From positions 5,208,001 to 5,272,000 of the forward strand of contig CP085830.1 of NCBI GenBank assembly GCA_020809705.1: 64,000 bases of DNA, given 5' to 3'. Below are positions 1 to 9,148 of this stretch, one piece after another. The notes beneath the pieces are model-generated. The model did not search any database, was not told where the DNA came from, and worked only from the letters and a program-made list of their open reading frames with translations. The translations under genes and the position numbers were made by a program. The stretch's first letter is position 1, and every line of letters begins with the position of its first letter. The stretch comes from Calonectria ilicicola. Taxonomy: Eukaryota > Ascomycota > Sordariomycetes > Hypocreales > Nectriaceae.

Positions 1-706
1 TGAAGCCTCGCACTTCCGTCATTGCTCTTCTTGTAACTAGCACACTGAGCAGCCCACTGCCGGATCCCCAGCTAGTTGCTCCAGCACCACTTATTGCGGT
101 CCCCCCAGTAGTGTCAGGCGCTGTAGCCGCTGTGGCATCAGATGTGCCGCAGGCACAACCTGTCATTGATCCGCAGGTCATCGGCGTTCCGGTACCGATC
201 GGCACGGGCTCGTCATCGCCAAGCGTCTTTCCCCTCGTTGATCCTGAGACCGACTATGATATCTCGATTCAATCTGATCCGGGATTTCTCCCCGTACCGG
301 AAGTCATTCCTGAGGCTTCCGCTATTCCATTAGCAGCAGCTGCTGCACCTGCACCTGCGCCTGCAATCAGTTCCAGCGCCCCAGCTCAGCAGCAGTGTTC
401 GGTAATTAGAACCTCCTCCACAAATGACCAAGATGAATCTGAACTAACACAGTTTTCTCTCACAGAATAACGCAGAATGGACAGATTGTGCCTCAGCTTG
501 CCCTCGCAGATGCTTCACACCCCCTCCCAGTATTTGCACAGCCCAATGTGTCGCTGGCTGCCAATGCAAGTCCGGATACGTCTTGAACGCAGTAAGTACA
601 CTCATCAGCATCTCGAAACACAGGGTCTAATTTTTTTTCTCGACAGAAAGGAGATTGCGTAAGCCCCATGGGCTGCTTCACCAGTATTCTTCTCGGCATA
701 TCCTAG
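1..706 (+). CDS. Secreted TIL-domain (trypsin-inhibitor-like) cysteine-rich protein, start one base outside window
   Basis: The reading frame is already open at base 1: bases 1-2 are TG and the next codons read KPRTSVIALLV, so an ATG whose A lies just before the window gives a clear signal peptide (MKPRTSVIALLVTSTLSSPLP). Proposed exons are 1-401, 466-591 and 647-706, with introns of 64 bp (402-465) and 55 bp (592-646), both GT-AG and phase 0; about 195 aa. After the signal comes a Pro/Ala/Val-rich linker of about 110 residues. The C-terminal 55 residues have the ten-cysteine spacing of a TIL domain (WTDCASACPRRC, then CVAGCQCKSGYV and GDCVSPMGC). TIL domains are usually protease inhibitors; here that role is inferred from family only. 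The domain is split over exons 2 and 3, so an unspliced reading of exon 1 stops before it. Confidence 0.8.
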
Positions 707-1850
707 ATATCGCCTCCTTTGAATGCACCCGGGTTGGGGATTTAATTAGCGGCTATGAGGCCTTGTCATGATGCACTCTCTCTTCCATATTCTTGCCTAG
801 GTTGTCTAATCCAACTACGCCCCTTTCTACATAATAAAGATTAAGTAACGCTGGAGTTGATACTTGTAATTAATTTTGCAGATATCTAGAGTAATATTTA
901 AATTGATTGATTTTGCTTCCAATTGCTGCTCGGCATGATCATCGTGACCATGTTTATCGTCTTTTCTCCACTCAAAATCTCAGCAGAAAATATATTTAAT
1001 ACCAATCGATTGGGGTGACTATTGTAGCTCTTCCAATTAATGCTAAATTTTGTGCAAGATCCAAACCAATTTACAAGCTTTGGTCGATCTTATCTCACCA
1101 GAGTCAAACCGTTAGTTTCGACGAAGGTGAGCCCGGAAACTCTAGTTGCCAACCACCCCAGCCCCTTACTTTCAGCCATCCCTCTGCCTTGCTCTTTTGG
1201 AGGCACAACAGGTATATGTCTGTGCTTCAATTGCAGGAAACTATTTCTATACATATATACCTCGTCATTTTGATCGAATGGTGCTAATCGGACTTTGTCG
1301 GAGTCCTTGGGTCGATGTCGTCAACCATGCCGGAACGCTATCTAACGTTTGTAAGCGAGATAGAGGAAGTGTCGAAATCTTTATACCGGCAGCACCGGAG
1401 CATACATGTCGGAAGCTGCGGGAGAGCAGTTAGACGCGGGGAGCTTTAACTCAAAGCAGCAAGATGCACACGAACTGAGCCCGCCCCTGATTGAGTAGCG
1501 GCAAATCTTTGATGTCCAATATGCATAAGTTAGATGTAAATCATGTGTTTTGGCCGTTGAGTGGGCCTGGAGGCTGAGCTGATAGGCTGCTGGGACAAAA
1601 ATAGCCACGGCCGAGACCGAAACCGAAGCCGAAGTGTGAGATCGATCTAGAATTGGTTACGCCTCAATCCCAATTGAGATTGAAAAATCCAAAAATACAC
1701 ACACCACAAAAATACATCAACAAGCATATTGTTTAAAATACTCGAGAGGCGACCATCTAGGGTGGATTTCTTGCCATCTACATTCACTATTCTCAGCACC
1801 TTCATCAGTGTGCTGTACTTTCACCTTTCTCCCCCGACGGCTTCAACACC
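707..1850. other. Intergenic, no gene seen
   Basis: Holds the 3' flank of the TIL-domain gene and the promoter side of the MARVEL-like gene. Short open frames here have no recognisable domain, signal peptide or splice-supported extension. Confidence 0.6.
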
Positions 1851-3060
1851 ATGACAAACAGCAAGATGGCCGGCCTTTTAAATCCGCGGTTTTTCAACCC
1901 TCGGTATAAATTTGCCATCCACATGACACAGCTAGGCTTTGTTCTAGTGATTTTGATTCTATCAGTTGTGCGCATGTTTAATCGACCCGCCAATGCTCCC
2001 AGAAGTCGAGCGGGGACCATGTCCCTCGGAATGGTAAGGCTCCATTACCCCCACTAACTTTTCCATTGCTAAAGCCCGATTAGAGTGCCAAATCCCTTAT
2101 CATTATACTGTACGAACTCTTGTCATCACACGTACGCGCCTTCAAGAAATGGGCCAGCCTCAAAGCATACCTTATTCTCAATGCCCTGGAAATCGTCTTT
2201 TGGGGAGCCGTGGTATTCTTGATGATTCAGGCAAACATTAAATTTTGTTCTGGCATTAATTGCACCCTCAGTTGGGTCATTATCCCAATGGCAATTATCA
2301 TGCAGTAGGTCTATCGAAGGAGTCCTCAATATTTCGAGACACAAATAGCTAACAAGGCTTCGACAGTATGCTGGCCCAATACATGACCGTCGTTTCATGG
2401 ATCGAATACCGCGACTTCAAACAAAATAAAGCCCAAAAGGCCTCGAGATATAGAGACAGCAGCACTCTTGAAGCCAAGTCTGTCAATAGCAGCACGACCC
2501 ATAGAAGCCACCAGCGATCGGGAAGCCATACACCACACAAATCCCCAAGGATGCCCTCGTCTCCCCAATCTCCGGCGCAGTACTGGGTACGCTCAGAATC
2601 AGGAATACGGGTAGAAACTAGGCACAATACACCCAGAGCTCATTCTCAGGCAGGAGGGCGTCCAAGCTCGAGGGTTTATTCAGAGTCTCGGGGCCGTTCA
2701 GGTCCCAGAGTACCATCAGAGTCTAGAGGCCACAGAGAAGGTCATCAACCAAGACACAACACTCATAGACACAGTAACAGCAACAGCCATGGAAGGCGGC
2801 ATAGTCATGGAACGCACCACAGTCATGGCACACACCACAGCCATGGTACGCACCAAAGCCGGAGTAGACAGCAAAGCTATCCCGTTCAAACACCTCCAGA
2901 GGTTTACAATTATAGCTATAACGTAAATGGTGGTTACGAAAACCCACCTTCCTATCAAGGATACCAAGGCTACCAGGGATATCAAGGCAATCAGGGATAC
3001 CAAGGGTATCAAGGATATGAAGGATACCCAAATTTTGCAAGACAGACGAGACAGGGATAG
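1851..3060 (+). CDS. MARVEL-like four-helix membrane protein with His/Ser/Gly/Tyr-rich tail
   Basis: Exons 1851-2033, 2084-2304 and 2367-3060; introns of 50 and 62 bp (GT-AG). The product is about 365 aa. Four hydrophobic helices lie in the first 150 residues: around FAIHMTQLGFVLVILILSV, after the first intron at SLIIILYELL, at AYLILNALEIVFWGAVVFLM, and at LSWVIIPMAIIMHMLAQYM. This is the layout of fungal MARVEL-like proteins, which sit in the plasma membrane and associate with membrane subdomains. The remaining 200 residues are cytosolic and low in complexity: Ser/Arg-rich, then HGTHHSHG repeats, then a run of GYQ triplets ending the protein. The gene converges with the membrane-protein gene at 3149-5218, 88 bp apart. 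Family assignment rests on topology and general resemblance, not on a catalytic motif. Confidence 0.72.
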
Positions 3061-3148
3061 TCGGGGAAAAATACTTTACACATTACAACGCGTTTCTTAT
3101 GTCATATATTACATTAATTTGCCAGGCCTTATGATCCAATTTAGAAGC

Positions 3149-5218
3149 CTAATCATTTCGAACAATAGCCCGCCTTCGTCTGATATATAATTCCTGACCT
3201 TCCGATGAGATTCCGACATTCACATTGTGTGAATCCGAATCTTTCATTGCGCTCGCTAATTCGCTGTCACTCAAGTTGCTTGCCATGACAAGCCAGCTTT
3301 CAGTTTCTGACGCGCGAAGCTGAGAAACTGCAGACCACGCATTTCCAAGCATTGTAGTAGGACTGGAAAAGGCAAAAAGAACAGCGACAAAAGCGACAAG
3401 CAAAGTGTGACAAGCAATAACAACCAAAAATGCAAAAAAGAAGTTGCTGCTTGTGGGCCGAATTACAGAGATACGCGTTGTAATGTTGGCCGACGCAATA
3501 CTATCGAATTGGTAGAAATGGTCATAGTAAGACATGCTGAATAGCGTGGTAACCAGGGATTGTATGGCAAGAGCTGGGTTGCTAGTCTCATGCAGAATAT
3601 CGCTAAAGATGTCTGAGTGGAACTTTGCCGTAAAATCGAGGCTTGATGGTTGACAATATTTGCACAAGAAGATGGAATTGTTTGCCCTAAGTGTGTTTGA
3701 GTTGAATGCGGCAGAGTAAATGACGGCAGGAATTGCATAGTCTTGGAGAGGAACCGACTTGTTTGCCAAAGTAGGATTGTCCAAGGAGAAAATCCCTCTC
3801 TCATCTTGTGAATAAGCCGTAGCTGTGACACCTAATTGTTTCCTAATGTGAAAAGTGTCGAATGACATTGTCTTGTTTGTCCAACCCACGGTGGGCTCGC
3901 TATTCACAGGCCCTGAGCGTGAGGCTGTGATGGTTTTATCCATGACACCCCTTGAGCTCATACAAAAGGTCAGCTTAATGGTGGCACTGGACTTGCCATT
4001 TTCCAGTGATAGCCATTCATCTTGAGGAGTAAGTGAGGAAACGGCGAATTTACCACCGGCTTTGTTGATTGGGTCCCATTCAGATGTGGTTCCGGTTGAG
4101 TTGATTAGCAAAAAGGCTCGGTTAGAAACCTGAGTTTGAATAGGTGATTGGATTTCCAAGTCATCCTCTGAGTTCCCGATGCTGCACAGCACCAAGGGCC
4201 ATTCAGAGCCCGACGAAGAACTGGAACTCTGGTCTCCTTGAAGCGCCCAGGAACAATTGAATGGTACTCCGAGTTTTGATGAACGTAAAGGCCAAAAATC
4301 CGAGATCCTCTTGTCTGTTTGAACCCAGCCTGAGATGGATGGCTGGCCATATGATGCTATGACTTTTATCTTTGATAGCTGCGGCTGCACACAGGCAACG
4401 CGAGTGTCCATGAGTGTGGCCTTTCCTTCATAGGATACAAGATCGTTCCGGGCGTTGCTATCATTGATTGGCAAGAACGCCCTAATAGAGAGTCCGGTAT
4501 CTTTGGTTCCAGTTGCGGGTGTTGCTGCAGACTCGGTGTACTCGGCAAATGTAGGCTGGGAGGCCGGCCGGACACTATCGTATCCGATATTTTCCGTCGG
4601 TTGACTCGACAAGCCTGATGAGATGCCATAAGACACATTCGGTAAGGGGCTTGGAATGACGATGCTTGCGAGACCAACGTTGGACAAGAGAGCCGTTGAG
4701 CTTAATTGGAGCAGAAAGGAGCATACAGCCAATGATACGACAAGCACACTGAGGCCCGCTCCTCTTGTAGCTAATTGCGTCGGCAGATGTCGCAACAAAG
4801 CACCGGGTCCGGTATTTGAGAACCGCATGAGAGACACTGCAGCTGCACCGGGCAAGCGAACTTGGAACCAATTCAGCATGAGGGCCGCCATCATGGATGT
4901 AGCCAAAGCAGCTTGGGCGGAGGAGACAATGCGTAGAATGAGCGTGGAGATGGTGATGGATCTCGTTACCCACCCAGCGACCACAATGCGTCGCCAGATG
5001 ATGTTTGTGTTTTCGCTCGCCCACAAGAAGGAGATGAAGGAAACACAGCCCAGCAGGATAAAGGTGCCCAGTACTAGGGTCACGGTCGCGTACCATCCGA
5101 AACGGCGACCGAGGGGAATGTTGGCATCGTGGTGCAGCCTCCGCGGCGACGGCGGGATGCTGCTGGCCATGACCGTGTCGATGCTGTATTTGTCCTTTCG
5201 ACCCCATGAAGCATCCAT
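3149..5218 (-). CDS. Large fungal multi-pass membrane protein of unknown function
   Basis: An uninterrupted 689-codon frame beginning MDASWGRKDK. Three hydrophobic segments occur in the first 180 residues (roughly 41-66, 80-115 and 150-180). They are followed by a long Ser/Thr/Asn-rich region of about 400 residues with many NxS/T sites, which is presumably extracellular. A fourth strong helix (FFFAFLVVIACHTLLVAFVAVLFAF) is followed by a short polar tail. This topology is typical of a widespread uncharacterised ascomycete family; I recognise no enzyme motif. The bases upstream of the ATG keep other frames open but show no signal peptide, so this start is preferred. Confidence 0.75.
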   Translation of the reverse strand: MDASWGRKDKYSIDTVMASSIPPSPRRLHHDANIPLGRRFGWYATVTLVLGTFILLGCVSFISFLWASENTNIIWRRIVVAGWVTRSITISTLILRIVSSAQAALATSMMAALMLNWFQVRLPGAAAVSLMRFSNTGPGALLRHLPTQLATRGAGLSVLVVSLAVCSFLLQLSSTALLSNVGLASIVIPSPLPNVSYGISSGLSSQPTENIGYDSVRPASQPTFAEYTESAATPATGTKDTGLSIRAFLPINDSNARNDLVSYEGKATLMDTRVACVQPQLSKIKVIASYGQPSISGWVQTDKRISDFWPLRSSKLGVPFNCSWALQGDQSSSSSSGSEWPLVLCSIGNSEDDLEIQSPIQTQVSNRAFLLINSTGTTSEWDPINKAGGKFAVSSLTPQDEWLSLENGKSSATIKLTFCMSSRGVMDKTITASRSGPVNSEPTVGWTNKTMSFDTFHIRKQLGVTATAYSQDERGIFSLDNPTLANKSVPLQDYAIPAVIYSAAFNSNTLRANNSIFLCKYCQPSSLDFTAKFHSDIFSDILHETSNPALAIQSLVTTLFSMSYYDHFYQFDSIASANITTRISVIRPTSSNFFFAFLVVIACHTLLVAFVAVLFAFSSPTTMLGNAWSAVSQLRASETESWLVMASNLSDSELASAMKDSDSHNVNVGISSEGQELYIRRRRAIVRND

Positions 5219-6097
5219 CTTTGCTGGTTGAGGGGAACAAGTTGTAGCATGGCGAAGGGGGGGAAGCCCAGCAACGAGCGGAATTGACTGGACAGCCGAT
5301 CTTCATTTTATGTATTCGGGCAGGTCATAGCCCAAAGCCGGATTATTGTGTGGCTACATGAAGATGGCCTAGGCCATGCAGGAACAGGTTCGCTCGAGTT
5401 TAGCAGGTTGCTAGAGAGTTCGCCAGCAGGTAGCTCGCGGAGTGCGCCAATAAGAGCTTGCTTTTTTTGCGTCCGAGCACAGCTGAAGCCACAACTAGTA
5501 ATTAGCGTACTGACGAAAGTAGGTTCAAAGCAGAGTCGGGGTTAGTGCTACTGCTGAAAGAAGAGATTAATCACACTAGTGTCAATGATGAAGGAAAAAC
5601 ATCGGGCTAATTTATCTGTGCTCACCCTCCAGGAACTGATTACCCTACAGATTCTACGCAAGGAGAAATTTGGTTGCCATCTTGGACTTCACCACGCTGG
5701 GTTGAAGGCCCGTTTATGATTAAATCACATTTCCTTGTTTGGAGATGAATGGCAATGCATGAGTAGTATTAAATTTTAAATATTCAGTGCCAAATAATAT
5801 CCACTCCTACTAGAGGCACAAACCTGCAAGGATGCTGTTCAATACTCTCTCACCCACATATCCACCACTCTATCCCTATCCTACAAATGACTACCACGTC
5901 TGTAACATACCGATGGTACAAGTTCCACTTGGCATATCGATTGTCATGTCACTATCTTGACCGTGTTTACCTCGTATACTTACGTACACCAGCTCGCCTT
6001 TCTCAAGACTAGTTAGCCAGCAGTTTTTGTCATAGACTTGGTTTAGCTGACAGACAGTCGGCGCGCCCTCATACGGCCGATAATTAGCTTGAACCTT
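5219..6097. other. Intergenic, no gene seen
   Basis: Promoter side of the membrane-protein gene and 3' flank of the small secreted-protein gene. The stretch at 5740-6000 is AT-richer. I see no gene, RNA or repeat. Confidence 0.55.
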
Positions 6098-6997
6098 CTA
6101 GTAATCATCTCTGGCGAAATCTTTCGTGAAATAAACTGGAAATATCGACGATGACTCGCCCGGATTGATGACCTGGCCCCAAGTTTGCTGATTGGCTTGG
6201 ATACCAGTACGGGAATGCCTAAGCCTTGTCCAAACAAATGGTTTGTCAAATGAGTTCTTGACCTGAAAACTAATCATCAACAAAACTATTCGAGATTTTC
6301 CTGCGCTTACTTACTCTAGCAAAGGCATAGTGAAGCTGATTATTTTCGATTGGTACGACACAGAGTCTCTGTACCATACTGTCAGAACACATGTTTATCG
6401 ATATAGTTGCGCTGCACTTACATTGCCCAGATTTATGCTGAATTTAGTACCAGAAATCTCAAAGGTCGGGAAATTTCGGACACCAGACTTTTCGATATTG
6501 CATTGAGTCTCTCGAGTAAAGAATGTCTGTCCATCCTCGAACGTAATCTCTAATTTCCACCAATCATAAGGAGGACCAAAACCTGGAATAATATTTGTGT
6601 CGGCATTTTGCATCGTAAAAATACTTGATGAGGCTCATCAGTCAACTCTCACTTACCCGTTATATACTGAAAATCTAATGTCTCGGGAGGGACGGATCCA
6701 GGATCAACGTCATACCAGGTACGAGTCTTGGTATACCTTCCCCTGTGAGTGATGCGGATTCTCTGAAGCTTTACTGGTAACCCATTATTAACGCGCACAT
6801 GGAGGTGATTATCGTCTGGATGAGTGTTGTTCCCTTTGAGGACATTTTGATAGAGATAGGCACCTGTTGGGATCTTTCTGAGCATCCATGCGATCAAATC
6901 TTGCGCGGCATGTGGCATACGTACAGACAGCAGATGATATCATCAGTACAAGAATTAATAGAGACCAAAGTCTCGATAAGGAAATATGGAGCACCAT
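6098..6997 (-). CDS. Small secreted protein of unknown function, five exons
   Basis: Proposed exons (5' to 3' on the minus strand): 6997-6925, 6863-6657, 6582-6422, 6368-6315 and 6262-6098. Introns are 61, 74, 53 and 52 bp and all join in frame; 219 aa. Exon 1 encodes a good signal peptide (MVLHISLSRLWSLLILVLM, then ISSAVC). The donor GTACGT inside that exon is what brings the reading into the frame of the mature protein. The mature part reads like a small beta-rich domain (HPDDNHLHVRVNN, then GFGPPYDWWKLEITF, then GTKFSINLG). This loosely recalls small fungal proteins carrying an up-regulated-in-Daf-2-type domain, but that link is weak and I do not assign a function. Exon edges are my own splice calls. 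Confidence 0.62.
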
Positions 6998-8444
6998 TTC
7001 GAAAGTGCAACAAAGATACTTGGTATAATTTCGAAGCTGAGATGATCTGCGTCAAGAAAGCTGGATTTCAGGCTGCACTCGGTCGCTTTTAAAGGACTCC
7101 TTCTTCCACAAGGTGTTATCCTTTAATTGATTTGTGCTCACGACTTGCCGCCAAGCTTCCCGTTGTGGTCAAGTTCACTGTGAGTGGCTTGCGCAACGGC
7201 AGGATACCATCCTTGTCTGGGACGGGCCGCCTTCTGCTAGCTAGTCCTCAAATGGATACATGGCCGACTTTGATCACATTTCACGAAAAAGAGGCCCAGT
7301 TTGGTCGGGGCAAGAAATACTTTGGGTAAGACTTCAATAGCCGTTTTGTACGAATTTGTCATGGACAATCTAGATCATGGGCTAGTGATTGCCTGAGCTG
7401 ATAGCTCTTTATCACGGTCCCACCAAGCGAAGTCGGTATTGGTACCCTCCAATATCCGCGCGCACTGCTGTGGCGGCAAGATTTAGGATGTGATAGTGAT
7501 ATTAGAGTTTGGTTATGAACGTATCCCAAATATTGGGCCATGTATTCACCTCATTTCTCGAGAAGTGGGCAAAGCAATATCTGAGTCACATCTCGCTGAA
7601 CGCAAATCCCTGTCTGTCAAGTGCATCCTGGCAACCCAGGTAGTACGCCTCCAAAATATTCTGGTGGTGACTTTGAGGATTAAAGGTAATCATGATTTGA
7701 TTGTGTTTTGTCGTGAATTGCCGTGTGACTTACTGGAGTGCAAAACAACCATACAAATCTCGGCCATTAGGAGGACACAACACCTCTCTCTTTCGGAATG
7801 CGTCTCGGTCATTCTTCATTGCAAATACTCGAGCATGGGCTGAAATTTCTTCAAATTTAACGAATAAATATGATGTCTACCACTACAAATAGAACGAAAG
7901 GACCTCCAAAACCTTTTATTTGAGGATTCCTTTCGCATATGTATGCTATATGCATGCTGAGGCATGTTTTGATTTGGCCTAAAGGAATTGGTTTCCGTCA
8001 AGCAAGCCCGCAACCTACCAACGGTAGATTCACTTGATCCAGATACACGTCACTACTCATCAAAACATGCACCGGTATTGAGAATTATGTCTAGCACATC
8101 TCATAGTGAGAAAGGTGCCCGCGAGCCTACGATAAAATAGTTCATCTTGGAGAACACTACTCGAATCTAACAATTTCTTTTACATATCAAGAGAAAATGG
8201 AAGATGCAGACGAATTAATCGTAAAAAAGAATGTATTTGGTTAGATTTACGTGTTAACTCTCATAGGCCACTGATTCCAACCATTCGTCCAAGCGTGTAC
8301 TCATAATAGCTAATACTAATCCACTTCATCAACTCTCTATCCAACCAAATCCCCATGATTGGGACACGAGCAAATGAACCCGATATGTTGAATAAGGTAT
8401 TCATTTGCTCGTTTCCATGTTAGAGAGTCGTTCAACAGGAAACT
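6998..8444. other. Intergenic, no gene seen
   Basis: Contains the promoter of the five-exon secreted-protein gene and the 3' flank of the gene at 8445. Open frames around 7490-7840 and 7816-8013 have no domain or coding-like composition. A 12-bp inverted repeat near 8367-8411 is listed separately. Confidence 0.55.
8367..8411 (-). terminator. 12-bp inverted repeat just 3' of the secreted Ala/Ser-rich gene
   Basis: The arms CGAGCAAATGAA (8367-8378) and TTCATTTGCTCG (8400-8411) are perfect complements with a 21-base loop. They lie 34 bases past the stop of the minus-strand gene at 8445-9002, so the hairpin would fall in its 3' UTR. A role in 3'-end formation or mRNA stability is inference. Confidence 0.4.
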
Positions 8445-9002
8445 TTACTTGGAGTTAGATCCAAGATAAGCCTGGATAGTGTTGATAATGGCATTCAGAG
8501 AAGAGACAGCACCTTCGTAGTTGCCGAGAGTGATCTGGAGAGCTGCCGCAGTCAAATTGGTAACAATAGGACCGATGAGCGAAGGTGCACTCGAAATCAA
8601 GGCAGTGAGGGTGCTGATGAGCCCATTGAGAGAGCTGCTGATGGTGTTCAAAAGGCTGACAATAGTGGTGCCACTGGGGACGGTGCCGTTGATGATGGAG
8701 GTGAGGGATGAAATGATGGTATTAAGGGTGGTAACAGCAGCCTGAAGAGCACTGGCAACAGTTGTTTGTCGAGTCTCGAGGTCTCGAGCCTCTGCCTGGC
8801 TGTTATCGCGGCGTACAGCGAGGGTAGCAACACCATCGCCGCTCACGCCAACAAGAGCGGCCCTCTTCTCGAAGATGTCGACATCCCTCTGCTGAGGAGC
8901 GTTGGCTTCAGCACGAGCGACTTGAACATTGCCAGCAGCAGGCGCAGCAAGGGCACTGCCAAAGGCGGTGGCGAGAAAGACAAAGGCAGTGGAGAACTTC
9001 AT
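8445..9002 (-). CDS. Small secreted Ala/Ser/Leu-rich protein
   Basis: 185 aa beginning MKFSTAFVFLATAFGSALA, a textbook signal peptide. A propeptide-like stretch follows with basic sites (ARAEANAPQQRDVDIFEKR and RR), then about 100 residues of amphipathic helix rich in Leu, Ile, Ser and Thr (LNTIISSLTSIING and similar repeats). This resembles hydrophobic-surface-binding or cell-wall galactomannoprotein-type secreted proteins in general design only. An in-frame ATG exists 38 codons upstream, but it precedes a region resembling a pyrimidine-rich 5' UTR, and the TATA-like element at 9141 predicts transcription starting near there. I therefore chose the start at the signal peptide. No introns. Confidence 0.75.
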   Translation of the reverse strand: MKFSTAFVFLATAFGSALAAPAAGNVQVARAEANAPQQRDVDIFEKRAALVGVSGDGVATLAVRRDNSQAEARDLETRQTTVASALQAAVTTLNTIISSLTSIINGTVPSGTTIVSLLNTISSSLNGLISTLTALISSAPSLIGPIVTNLTAAALQITLGNYEGAVSSLNAIINTIQAYLGSNSK

Positions 9003-9140
9003 GTTGGATGAGAAGTTGGAGGTAGTCGAAAGACTTGGAAAGAGGTGATTGTAGAGAGTTGAGACTGGTGGTTGCTTGGAAGCTTGAGTTGCTTGTGTGA
9101 GTGAGTGAAGAATCAAAACTGAGGGAGGATTTCAACCAAC

Positions 9141-9148
9141 TTATATAG
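9141..9148 (-). promoter_or_regulatory. TATA-like box of the secreted Ala/Ser-rich gene
   Basis: On the minus strand this reads TATATAAG, about 140 bases before the chosen ATG (9002). This leaves room for a 5' UTR of about 100 bases. Confidence 0.45.

Noticed and set aside
4656..5231. 191-codon plus-strand frame opposite the membrane protein
   Set aside because: Antisense shadow of the 689-codon gene with no domain.
7490..8013. Open frames on both strands upstream of the secreted-protein gene
   Set aside because: Short, without motifs and mutually overlapping.
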